64,000 bases of DNA, from contig OX422220.1 of the NCBI GenBank assembly GCA_949130495.1, forward strand, positions 11,453,133-11,517,132. Reading direction: 5' to 3'. Within the stretch, counting starts at the first letter, position 1, and every line of letters begins with the position of its first letter. Below, piece after piece: positions 47,585 to 59,095 of this stretch. The translations under genes and the position numbers were made by a program. This DNA is from Sambucus nigra. Lineage: Eukaryota; Streptophyta; Magnoliopsida; Dipsacales; Adoxaceae. Below the pieces are notes generated by a model that made no database searches, was not told the DNA's origin, and saw only the letters and a list, made by a program, of their open reading frames with translations.

Positions 47585-48332
47585 ATATTTATTGGTATTT
47601 GTTTTCTTAAACGGTGCGAATTGCCTTAAAAATAAAGGAGATTTTGTCCATATTTTTTTTGAATTGTTAGGATTTGCACATGAGGTTTATATAAAATATT
47701 ATTAAATAGGTGATGTAGTTTATACATGTTCCTTGAGTGACTATTTTTTTGGTTGTTTAACTGTTTTTCAAAAATCCTATTGTAATGGAATTTTTTATAT
47801 AAATTTTGCCGACTTAATGATGTGTCCGCTTGCTATTGGTTGGTTTATGGGGTCCATGCCAGTGAGACCCGAAAATCAATCAATAGCAAGCCGACACGTC
47901 ATTAAGTTAGCAAAAATTATGTCAAAAATTTGGTTATAGTAGAATTACGCACTGTTTTTTATACTTTAAACAGGTGGATAGTCCTATAAATAAAGGAAAA
48001 TTTATCCAATTTTTTTAAAAGTTTAACTTATTGGTATTGAAATTAAATTGGATTGGTCGTTATTTTGTTGTGATTATATTAGATTTATCGAATATCGTTG
48101 TGCCTTTAGGTGATGTAGTTTAAACATGGTTCATGAGTGACTATTTATTTGATTGTTGAAGTGTTTTTTATACCTTAAACAGGTGGATATTCCTATAAAT
48201 AAAGGAAATGCTGCCCATTTTCAAAAAAATTAACTTATTTGTATTGAAATTAAACTGGGTCGACCGTTATTTTGTCGTGATTATGTTAGCTTTCTCGAAT
48301 ATTGTCGTGCCTTCAGGCACGGGTATACCCTA

Positions 48333-48333
<1 letters not shown>
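47585..48333 (+). repeat. Tandem copies of the Helitron 3' region
   Basis: The segment from TAGGTGATGTAGTTTA through CAGGTGGATA, CCTATAAATAAAGGA and TCGAATATCGT occurs at 47707-48108 (with the 182-bp MITE inside) and again at 48109-48333. A weaker partial copy starts near 47600. Only the last copy keeps the full hairpin and CTAG end. Confidence 0.8.
47769..47950. mobile_element. Palindromic MITE, Mutator-type by target size
   Basis: About 75-bp inverted arms (GCCGACTTAATGATGTGTCC against GCTAACTTAATGACGTGTCG) meet at a short centre. It is flanked by a 9-bp direct repeat, ACTGTTTTT (47760-47768 and 47951-47959). The neighbouring tandem copy (near 48160-48180) shows the empty site. A 9-bp duplication suits Mutator-like elements, but the assignment is tentative. 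Confidence 0.82.

Positions 48334-48389
<56 letters not shown>
48334..48389. repeat. (TA)n microsatellite next to the Helitron end
   Basis: Begins directly at the Helitron's 3' flanking T. Confidence 0.93.
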
Positions 48390-48390
<1 letters not shown>

Positions 48391-51300
48391 CAATTCAACA
48401 CCTACAATGTACGGTTTGCCTAGGTTTTCAATTGCCCCAATTTGAAAGAGATTTCCCTTGCGTTTGCTCGCCAATTAACGTTTTCATGTTTTATTTTCTC
48501 AACAACTGGTAGTGGATGCAACTCATCTTCTGGATGTCATGACCCATTGGTCCTCTACCCATTTGGCACTGCATTAGCTGGTGGCACTGCAAATAATGAT
48601 TTGAATTGTGATGCGTTCTTCGAGTCTGAGTGTGTGTGTGGGGGGGGGGGGGGGGGGCATTGGTCCATCTATCCCAATGGGTTCATCCATTCCTGCTTGG
48701 GTAACAGTTCTGATTAATTCTATCCCTTTAAGTGATGTAGCGTAAGTTAACCTTATTTTTGGGGTAGATTTGATGTCTCTACCCCCAAATCATATATCAT
48801 CTCTTTTTGAGAGATGTAAGGAATGCTCTGCTAAAAAACCCTGAAGGTTTGTTTTTTGTAAAAAGGATTTTTGTATAGGCGTGTGTATGCATAAAACACT
48901 GCAATGATCTATCACTTTTGGCAAAGTTCACATTACCCGTTTGGTGAAATGTGGCAAATAAGACACAAATTCATATGTAAACAACATGATTAATTCTCTT
49001 CTCCTTTCATTCCATAATTGTTGAATTTGCATCATTTGTCTATTTTTAAGTGGTTTAGCAACTCCTTATTAAGTGTATTGTCTCACTATTGTTCCAAAAC
49101 AACTAAAAAATCAAGATTTTGGGATCGATAAATTGGACAACAAATTTACTTTATATTGTTCATGATGTTGTCGTATTTTTCTTAAAGCGAGCGATTGGTA
49201 TGGGGGCCATGAGGGTTAGTGATAATATAGTGAAAAATGTGGTGCAGGGCTGAGAACCAGTGCTTCCTATATAAGGTAACATCAGGGTCGAGGTCGCTGG
49301 GGTGATTGGTGGTGGTAGTTGGGTTGGCTTTGATAGAGAAGCAGAGAAATAGTTGATGAAGATATGTAGGCCTAAGTGTTCTAAGTTTGGTTTTGCTTTA
49401 TGCCCCTTTTTAAATGGACTTGGCAGTAGGCAATGCAATTTTTTTTGTAGTTGAAGTCTGAAGTTTTTTGTTTCTTATATTGATCAACAATAGTTGTTAA
49501 CAGATGATACTACAAAGTTCGAATCCCTTTGAATTTTTTTTTGGTTTCATATTAACGACAATATCAATTAATGTATAAATATATAATATTAATACCAAAC
49601 TAATGGATGTGAATATTGGAGGAAAAATAATCCCTAGGAGTAGGAGGTAACTATTTGAACAATCAGGTCTCCTGCTGAAGTTAAATGATCCAATGAGATA
49701 ACTGTTAAAGTTGTAATCATGTTTGATTCGATTTGAATTAGAAAATAAGGTCTCCTGGTGATGTTAAATATTGCCCGTATTAATGGTGTTGATGGAACAA
49801 AATCAAAGATGGGAAATAAGTAATAAATAACCAAGATAGAACAGACAGAGTATGCCTTTCAACTTCTAAGGACCACAGCTAGAGTTCCGGAAAAGAAGGA
49901 GAGAGAATAATCACTCTCAAGTACAAAGTAGGTGGCAATGGAACACCGAGTGTAGGTGCAATGAATGCCTTCTTTTAAGATCAAAAGACCCACTTGGTTA
50001 ACGATTAGGAAGAACAAAGTACGAATACGAAGTGTATACCTTCATCTCTCCAATAAATGCTCTCAGAACAATAGTAATGAGGCCGGTGATGATGAAAATC
50101 ATGTGTACTAAATGCTGATCATAGAGGCTTAAATATCCATGAGGTTAGGCAACCTAGCATTAAATGCTGATGTAACCATGGAGTATTATTGTTTGCAGAT
50201 GATTACACGTGATGTTATCCTCACAATGGAGCTTGCTCACTGCTGTCAGGTCTAACATCATCTTGATTTGACATCTTAGTATTAGGTATAACTAGGTGTG
50301 ACTATGTCCAACATCGCAAAAATATACGCTTTGGAAACGATGTAAAGAGATTAATAAATAATGATCAATGCTAGGTATACTCAGTTTTTGGATCAAATTT
50401 TGGAAACTAGAGATGTGTCATCACCACATTGGGTAGTGTGTGTGGATCACATGGGTCCACTAAAAATTCCACTCAATGTGGTGTCGTCACATCACTGAAA
50501 TTGGGACAAAATACTGGGTATATATAATATGTTCCATAAATAATATTCATTTCCTATGCCACCCTTTGTAAAGAGCAGTATTCAAATTTTACATATCACT
50601 AAAATATTAAATGCTCAGAAAATGAATAAAATCTAGCCAAACACAAGAAGAAATCAAAAGCATCATTATATCACATGCAGTGAGACTTAAACAACTTTAT
50701 ATGATTCAACAAAAACATGCTTGTTACCTTCATGGACTTATTTTGATCTTCATTTAGATTCCTAGCACTTATTTCCATAGATAATCAAGTTGGTAAACAC
50801 GCATTAGAAACATATATGAAACCATCAATGTTGGTAAATAATATTAAGTCAATCTGAATCACCAATATTAGAAGGGGAAAAAAAGTGACCTAACACAACC
50901 AATGGCACAAATGGAAAGTTCTCAATTTAGGAATATCCCATCTCTATATAATATGAATAATGACGCAATGACTTACATCATGACTACTAAAAGAACGTGG
51001 AGCCTCAGAAAAATCCTAAAAGGACAAACATTAATGGAATATCTCATTCTGAAGCCTACTAGAGAAAGAAACAACTAAAAAATGAAAATGTGAAAGGATA
51101 TGCACACGCTTAAAGATAATGACAAATAAATCCCTCTTATATATAACCCCCACCCCAGGGTGAGATATAATTTGCCTCGAACTCAATACAGAATACAACC
51201 CATCTCCAGATGGACCATCCTGGAGATATGCAAGTCCAGCTAGATGATGGCTACTCGAGCTCAATGTTGACTGGGCTGACTGGGAAAACTCACGTGTCTT

Positions 51301-51718
51301 TCCATTCCTCCACTCCAATGGTATACTCGATGGCCTGTTTCAAGGTTGGTATATCCCATTACCCAACTCTTGACATATGATGTTGTAAACCATGAATATA
51401 ATATAGCGTCCGAAGCACCACATCTTATAAGGGAGGCACGAAATTGGGAAGGAAATTACTTTAAGACCAAAATTAAGTGTCCAATTGTTAAAATTGCTTG
51501 CTTTAGGTGACAAATTTAATTCATCCCTCTAAGCTTGAGGCCTTTCTTGGCAAAGAAAGGGATACTAAAGTGCACGATGATATAGCCCCCAGGTGGAATT
51601 ATGCCAAATATGAAGTGTCATTTTGTAATTATTTATTATTATTGTAGTCTTTAATAGTAGATCAATAAATAAATATTCAATATTCTACACAGGGTTAGTT
51701 ATACTATGACATTATGGT
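48390..51718. other. Intergenic region, no supported gene
   Basis: Contains a 17-bp G run (48641-48657) inside a chance frame 48442-48717. It also holds a minus open frame at about 51031-51350 (containing SSHHLAGLAYLQDGPSGDG) that could be an old exon but is not recognised. No retroelement edges were seen. If the Helitron sits in intron 1 of the F-box gene, the lost first exon should be in this stretch on the minus strand, but I could not find it. Confidence 0.5.
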
Positions 51719-53065
51719 TGTAACACCCCGTAATTTTGAGGATTAAATATTTAATTATTTTGGGAGTTATAAAAACATTTAAATTGGAGGAACTTAAATT
51801 CATGAGTTGGAGAATTTATTTGAGTGAGCCGAATTATTTATAATTGGTGACTTTTAAGTTTAAGTTCGAAATCTCGTGTACCGCATTTTGAGGTCGAAAT
51901 TTGGAAATGTCAAAAAATATTTCGGATGGCAATTCTGAGTGCGCGGTTGAGTCGAGATAGTCAGAAAAGAGTTCCCGGGGGTAGTAATTAGGTCTCGGGA
52001 TATTTTTGGGCATAGCCGGGCCCACACGGAGTGATTTGAGCTATTTAAATTAGGCCCATGTGGCCAAAAATGGGATTAAGGGTTCTAACCTAATTTGGGG
52101 AAGTGTTAAATGACAGTAAACACTAATTCTAAACCTAGGGCTTGAGAGGGAAATTGGGGGAAAGCAAATCCAGAGCCAATTGGGGATTATTGGATCCAAA
52201 TTAAGGGATTACACCAACGGATTATACCCTATGAATAATTCTAGGCAAGTCGTTAACTTGCTGTGATGTTTAATTGTGATATTCAATTCATATTTTTGTG
52301 ATGTGTGAACCAAAATCCGTTTTGAGTATAAATGGGTACAAAAATGGGGTTTTGTTAATGGAATGCTTGAATGAGATTCAAAATTAATAATTAATTGTGT
52401 TACATATCTCTGAGTATAGATATCTTATTTGAATGTGAAACCCAGTAGAAATTATGGACGAATTTGGGATAAATAGATGGAATTTGGATTTAACGTGTAA
52501 AAAACCGAAAAATTTCCCCAAATCGAAAAGGTACAAATTCGTGAGATATAAATTTAGTTTGAAGTTCTGTAAGGTGCTTCCTATGTAGATATAGTGTTGA
52601 ATGTGCTTGGTTTAGACCAGGGGAAAGGATAGAACTTGGAGATTTTCGTCCATGGAGGAAACAGCAAGGTGGAGAAGACGACCACCTGTTCGATTGATCG
52701 ATCGACGGTTGGGGGTCGATCAATCGATGGTCGGTAATTTCTGGCAGTTCCGCCAGTTTATATATATAAGGGAAATTTTAGTTTAGATTTCCCCCCCACA
52801 TGTTGTGTAGTGATAAATTCACATGTGGTATATTTTTCCTTAACAATTATGGGGTGATATAATTGGGTTTAGGAGGGTGAAAATGGTATGTCATGAGATG
52901 AACGAATTTCGGGAAATAATTCATAAGTATTGATATTGGGCCGAGGAAATATTCGGGTATTGTAGTTCAGTGACGCTACATTAGTAAAGGAATTGAGGTG
53001 AAATATTAAGTTACGGACCAAGAGAGCGAGTCCGGGTATAAAGTGTTGGGCGATACCAAGTAATA

Positions 53066-53655
53066 AATTAATTGAGGTGTAATTAATTAAATTAGAGTCG
53101 GACTGTAGACTCGGGAACGTACTAAATTAATTAATGTGTAATTAATTAAAGTAGAGTCGGACTGTAGACTCGGGAACGTATTAAATTAATTAATGTGTAA
53201 TTAGTTAAATTAGAGTCGGATTGTAGACTCGGGAACGTATTAAATTAATTAATGTGTAATTAATTAAATTAGAGTCGGACTGTAGACTCGGGAACGTATT
53301 AAATTAATTAATGTGTAATTAATTAAATTAGAGTCGGACTGTAGACTCGGGAACGTATTAAATTAATTAATGTGTAATTAATTAGATTAGAGTCGGGCTA
53401 TAGACTCGGGTTGGTATAAATTAATTAATGTGAAAATTAATTAACTGAGAGTCGGACCACAGTCTCAGATTGGTATTAATTAATTATTGTGTATATTAAT
53501 TAAATGAGAGTCGGATCATAGACTCGGGGAAAATATTATATTAATTGAGGTGTGAATTAAATATATTAGAGTCGGACCATAGACTCAGGAAGATGATAAA
53601 TTATTAAGTGAGAAAATTGATTAAGTTGAGTCAGGCCAGAGACTCAGGAAATTAC
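53066..53655. repeat. 59-bp tandem array inside the LTR, about 10 copies
   Basis: Core units of 59 bp (start AATTAATTAATGTGTAATTA, then GAGTCGGACTGTAGACTCGG) are nearly identical from about 53120 to 53360. Copies after that diverge progressively to about 53655, the pattern of a locally homogenised array. Confidence 0.93.
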
Positions 53656-53702
53656 AGGCTAGTGCTACGGGTTGTGAGTACACGGTGAAGCCGGGGTTTA
53701 TG

Positions 53703-53764
<62 letters not shown>
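53703..53764. repeat. (TA)n microsatellite in LTR
   Basis: Pure TA tract right after the 59-bp array, about 1.3 kb from the LTR 3' end. Confidence 0.95.
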
Positions 53765-53766
<2 letters not shown>

Positions 53767-55032
53767 GTGTGTGTGTATATATTGTATGTGCTATTAAATA
53801 TCAGTGATTAGATATTTATTTAATTATATACTCTAGTGCTATCAAGGGAGGTTGCGCGATGTGGGTGAATCCCCTAGCTTGAGGAGTAGGGTGAGTATAT
53901 CCCCAGGTCATAGCGTCCGGTGTATAGGTGAGGGGATTATCTCACTTTCAGGGAAGGAATATGACTGCCTCCACTTCGTTGATGTTTTGGGCCAGGTTGG
54001 TGAGCGATTCCAGCCTGGGTAACTAGGTTATGTGAGCACACCTAGTGAAATGGCACTTTAGAGGGAATCATCCGGTGAGGGTATACTCGGAAGGATGGAT
54101 ATAGGCATGATATATGTGTGGGTGTCTTAGTAAAGATACGTATATATGGTAGTAAATATTATATGTGGGTAATAATACAGTGTGTGATGTATTTACATTA
54201 TATAACTTGTGTCACGGTTATATGCTATTAATTAAGTTAATTGGTGAGATAACTTATAATTCATGAATAATTATACTCGGGTTAGAGTAGTATGGCAAGG
54301 GGAGGTTATACCAGGACTAGTTGGGCGGGGTATTACAACTAGGTGGGGTTAAGGTAACCGTTAGGTGTGCATATTAGTGGAGGGGTGAGAATGTTCACAA
54401 GAGAGTACGACACTAACTTAAATATGAAGCGCATTCATACATTTTAAATTACTGCAGTTAATTCACTTGCTAAATATTTTCAAAATATTTTGGGTTCTAA
54501 CCCTTGCTATAAAACTATTTTCAAAACCTTTTAGGTGTCCAGCCACAGGGACGCCAGGATTGATATTCTATTCCAGGGACACTGAGCTGCGGCATATGTG
54601 GATGCTAGCAGGAGTTTGGATTAGACGCATCGTTCATTTATTCCTAGAGTAGGAATCATTTATCAGTTTTAGTTTTATTTAGGTCTTGTCGCCCAGACTT
54701 CTCAGTACAGTTTTCGGATGTATATATTCAGGTGTTGGATGTTTGTATTGGATTATTTTCACTTTGGTGGCCGATGGTTTATTCGGCAAATTGTTTAAAT
54801 AATTATTCAGTTGAATTAATTTCAGTTGTGTGAATGGTTTATTTTTAATTCCACATGTACAGGTTTGTTTAATTAAAAAGATAAAATTTGGCACCAGCAT
54901 TTTGGAATACTAGGTGGTTAGTAAGTTTTAAAAAGGTTTTCGACAGTGATGCTAAGGATGAACCAACTGGGATTCCTGTTTTAATTTGGTATAGGACTGA
55001 TCACCAGGTATTTTATTAGGCGGGGTGTCACA

Positions 55033-55559
55033 ATGGATTGGTTAGCTTGGCCACCACGTATGGAGCACATATAAATGTGCTCTTCTTTTATTTAGAAGTG
55101 AAAGCAGTGTTGTTTATTATGGTGTTAGGCTATTCGAGTTAGATATTATGTCTGATTTGTATATTTTTTTTGAATAAGCATTCCTTTAATTGAATTTGAT
55201 ATAGTTTATTAGTATGTATAAAATTAATTTTTTATTGGTCATCGTCTGAATATGTCTCAATTATTCATAGACACAAGTGGTGCTGAAATACCTTTAATGA
55301 GTACCATTTTACTTCGTATGTGTGTGATATGATATGAATGAGGCTAATTTTCCTGTAAGGATGATAAATTGTTTTACTTTGTGTATTGAAAATTAAACTA
55401 TTTTGGTTGTGAAACTACTGCAAGTAGTGGGGAAGTATGTGGAGTTGTTGTTTAAGAGGGGTAGTGAAACAATGCCAGCTGATGGGTGTCATCAATGACA
55501 TAAATGGGGTCGGATGTTTGCCAAGTATCTATTAGAGTATCCGTGATCCACACATATTG

Positions 55560-55607
<48 letters not shown>

Positions 55608-56038
55608 GCTTAGTGTTGTGTTTCTCTTAGCTAGGATTTGATTGTTTGTTTAATGTGATAGTGGTGGTAAACGGATGATCTGATGATGTTTTTTCTACCC
55701 ATGGTTTTCGTTTTAACTCCGTTTAGGTGCATGCAACCCTCTTCTAGGAGTTTTAAGCTTTATATCACGGCATCACCACCATTGTTTGAATTAAGGTGGG
55801 TATGTGTTTGCGGCTGTGGGTTACACAATTCGTTTTCCCATGGAATTCTACAATGAAAATTACAAGCTCGATGTTAAGTTACATAGTGAAACGTAAATGA
55901 CATGAATGTATCAAACAGGCTGTAAAAGTCAAACCCAAAAATATTCCAATCAAATTTAACCCCTAATAATTTAATAAATAAATTCTGAAATTTATTTTAA
56001 TAATTTAACCCATAATATTTTTCTAACCCTAACCTTAA
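55033..56038. other. Intergenic, no gene seen
   Basis: AT-rich flank of the solo LTR with a (TA)n tract at 55562-55603. No frame or repeat edge recognised. Confidence 0.6.
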
Positions 56039-56442
56039 GGCCATACACAATGGGACGGCCCTAAAAAATGTAAATCTACACATTTAGACTGCCGGATACA
56101 TGGTGAATTTCACAGTGGGATTGTGTAAAAAATGAATTGAGATAAAAGGAGTTTCCTACGCAAATGGGAGTGGAATATGCAACACGCTTCCCACCCACAG
56201 TGGGATACAATTTTGTTTTTCAAAAGAAAGTTTGGGATGGGAAGTGTTTAGCGCCCAAATGAGTATTCATCTTTGGGCTGGAAATACTTTCCTCCGGAAG
56301 AGTGTGGTGCCAGTTTACACATTGCGTAAAGACAATTTACATCGTTTTTACATTTTCTTAACTCACCAACTACACCTTTTCTTACCCACTATAGGAAGAA
56401 AAAGTGTAGTTTGATCAATATTGGCATCCCATTGTGGATGAA
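56039..56442. mobile_element. MITE-like element with imperfect terminal repeats
   Basis: The left end GGCCATACACAATGGGACGG resembles the reverse complement of the right end (CATCCACAATGGGATGCC). Similar CACAGTGGGAT motifs recur inside (near 56110 and 56198). No clear target duplication. Confidence 0.45.
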
Positions 56443-56627
56443 CAAACTTCCACCACCTCTCTCTGCAGTCAAAACTCCTCCCACCACCGCCAAACTCACT
56501 TTTCAAGACATAACCATCACCACCACCACACTCAAACCCATTATCCACCTCACCATCACCAAATCCTCCACAAACTCACCACGAACCATCATAAACACCA
56601 TCTCTATCTATCTATCTATCTATCTAT

Positions 56628-57419
56628 CAGTGTTTTTAAAAGCGTGCTATTGCCTTTTGCGAAGGAAAAAGATAGGCTATTGGGTCTGCTATTCAAGATG
56701 CTTCTGTTGCATGCGCGATTGAGCACAATTTGATGAGATAGTGAGCAATAGTGCGCAAACAAGCGCAGCAGCCACGTAATTTGGTCTTTTTTTAAAACCC
56801 TCTGGCTTACCAAAACAGCGTCGTTTTGGTAAGTACAAAGGTTAAAAAAATAAAACGCTGATGCTTTTCGCTCTAATAACCCGATCTGAAAAAAAAACTA
56901 CAACTTTGCTCTCATCTACTGCTCCGACCTGAACAACCCACCCACCCCAAAAAAAAAAACTTTGGCAGCCCCGATTCCGATTAATACTTTGGCAGCTCCG
57001 ACCAAACTTTGGCAGCCCCGATTTACTTTGGTAAGTATCTAGACAGTTTTTTATTTTTATTTTTTATGTTTGTCAATTTTTTTTTATCTCAAGTTTTTCT
57101 TTTTTTTATTATTCTTGAAATTTCAATTGGTTGTCAAAATTTATTTATGAATGTTGTAGTACTTTTGATCTTTGATGGTCCTATGTTTGGAACAATTTGG
57201 TCCTGTTACTGTGTTTTATTTCGAATGTTGTAGTACTTTATGTCTTCATAACTATATTTGAAATGATTTGGAGTTATTATTTGAGCTTATTTATTTATTT
57301 ATATTTTTTTACATGTTTTTCAAATTAAAAATCTGGAATGCACGAATTGCTTGCCCGATGCGCGATGCGATTTCGGAACCAAAACGCGACACCCTACGCG
57401 ACCGCGATTTAAAACATTG
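56628..57419. mobile_element. Non-autonomous hAT-like element in a CTAT microsatellite (792 bp)
   Basis: Ends CAGTGTTTTTAAAAGCG and, reversed from the right, CAATGTTTTAAATCGCG. Flanked by CTATCTAT on both sides (56620-56627, 57420-57427), matching the 8-bp hAT duplication, though the site lies in a (CTAT)n tract so the duplication is less decisive. GCGC/CGATGCGCGATGCG runs occupy both subterminal regions, as in hAT relatives. No transposase. Confidence 0.8.
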
Positions 57420-57535
57420 CTATCTATATATCCATCTATCCTTTATGAAATCAATATTTCTCTTTGACTATTAGATCCATATATGTCTACGCAGATTTGT
57501 AAGAAAATGAACTAGAAGAATCCACAAGCGCGCGC

Positions 57536-57611
<76 letters not shown>

Positions 57612-58681
57612 TTTCTAGAGGTCCTGGATTGTGTTCGAAGGTAACAAGGCCTGATAGACAACTTTTGAGATCGAGTGAGGATCTTAGCCCCTATCTGGAG
57701 GTCCCGTAGTGGACCAAATTAAAAAGAGGGGTCGTGGATTGCGGTGTCTACATACGTAGATCAACTGTGTTATGGGAAATTAATAAGGTGAACGGACAAT
57801 TTTAATAGGTATGCACATATGTTTAAATAACCAATTATGCATACATACACACACCACCATACACATGAACACATAAGACCTATCTCTTGCTTACAATGTG
57901 GTTATGTTCTATATGTCATAATCTGGGTTTGTATTTGTGAATGAATTAATATAATGACTTAATGTTCTATTAATATAGGGTTTGTTTGTAAAACCATATT
58001 CAAACGAAAGTTTTCATCGTTTGGTTCATTAAGGGTGTGTAGTGATCGGATAGTGTCATTGGTGTTATATATCTATTATCTTTTGAGGCTTTAAGAAAAA
58101 CTGTTAACTACATATTTTTAATTATCAGTTGGTGTCTCTATTAAATTTAAGTTCTGCTTCCGACTTTTGTTTGTAAGTACCCTTTACACTTTTTTTAAGA
58201 TACCAAGAAACCAAGGGATCTGTATAGATTTATATCAAACACCAAATTAGGAATTGAAGAAAACTTTCAAACCTCTCTCAAAACAAGCATTTGAATAGGA
58301 CAAAAACTATGAGGATTTTTACAAGATACAAGGCATACATAATTAATTGAAATAGTGAATATGTACATTAAAGCTAAAGTTATACAGTTGATCGGATAGA
58401 AAATTGAACTTGCATATAACAAAACATGCCAATTCCGCTCACAAATAGATATAAAATCCGGATAATCAATCAAACAAACAAAAACCCAAACCTGTTAGCA
58501 TACAATTTTCTAGAATTCATGAGAAACGGAAGGCCTTATGAGAGAAATAATCATTCGACTGTTGGCTATTTTCAAACCTCTCTACTTTTTTATTGTTTTT
58601 ATCTTTTTTTTAACAAAGTTACCAACCTATCCTCTTTAACCTCTCTCTTTAGAAACACTACAAGTGCCATTTTTCCTTTAA
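57420..58681. other. Intergenic with GA microsatellite
   Basis: (GA)n at 57533-57607 preceded by CGCGCGCG. The remainder is AT-rich with no supported gene. Confidence 0.6.
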
Positions 58682-58950
58682 GTCCGTTTGGTTCTGGATA
58701 AAATATATTTTAACGTGGTAAAAAGTAGTACGGAGAAATACGTATTTAGAGTCAAATATGTCGTTTTGCATTAGTTTCATCTATTTAGAGTTAAATTTTT
58801 TATATTCTTATTTAAAGTTTTATAATTATAGGATGCGCACTTATTCACAATATCAACCTAACAAAAATTAATTTTAAGTAGGTGAAAACTTATTTCACCA
58901 TATTACATTTCACCGCGTCGAACATATTTATCCCGAACCAAACAAACCCT
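58682..58950. mobile_element. Tourist-like (PIF/Harbinger) MITE
   Basis: Left GTCCGTTTGGTTCTGGATAA and right end reversed AGGGTTTGTTTGGTTCGGGA form terminal inverted repeats. TAA flanks both sides (58679-58681, 58951-58953). Size and end motif fit plant Tourist-type MITEs. Confidence 0.7.
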
Positions 58951-59095
58951 TAAATCCAAAACAGTTACTAATAAAACCCAGTGAGATCAACGTATTGTAG
59001 CAATGCAAAATCACAACACTAATCAAAAATAAATTCATAGGAAAATGATTATAAAAATAACATTTTAACCTTTGTAGTTTGATTTTTCCCCACAT

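Larger units (their letters stand above)
41381..48333 (+). mobile_element. Helitron, non-autonomous, with nested insertions
   Basis: The 3' end is clear: hairpin CGTGCC-TTCA-GGCACG at 48306-48321, then GGTATACC and CTAG at 48330-48333, followed by host T. The 5' end is proposed at 41381 (TCTAATAACTAATATATAAAA, preceded by A), by likeness to plant Helitron starts. Insertion between A and T without target duplication fits the family. Removing the solo LTR (41770-44826) and the hAT element (44946-45992) leaves about 2.8 kb. It encodes no Rep/helicase. A possible captured mini-exon (CAG then ATGTCGACTACTCGAAATTA, near 47412-47440) is flanked by splice-like sites. Confidence 0.72.
51719..55032 (+). 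repeat. Solo gypsy LTR with internal satellite (3314 bp)
   Basis: Runs from TGTAACACCCCGTAATTTTG to GGCGGGGTGTCACA. Flanks ATGGT (51714-51718) and ATGGA (55033-55037) look like a target duplication with one change. It shares with its relatives GTCGAGATAGTCAGAAAAG (51952), AGGCAAGTCGTTAACTTG (52242), TCGATCGA motifs (52690-52730), (TA)n (53703-53764) and GGTGTCCAGCCACAGGGACG (54534). No internal region. Confidence 0.9.

Noticed and set aside
48442..48717. Cys/Gly-containing frame as a secreted peptide gene
   Set aside because: It runs through a 17-bp G homopolymer and has no signal peptide or conserved cysteine pattern I can defend.
53066..53655. CRISPR-like array
   Set aside because: Units abut directly with no unique spacers, have AT-rich plant composition and sit inside an LTR. 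It is a tandem satellite.
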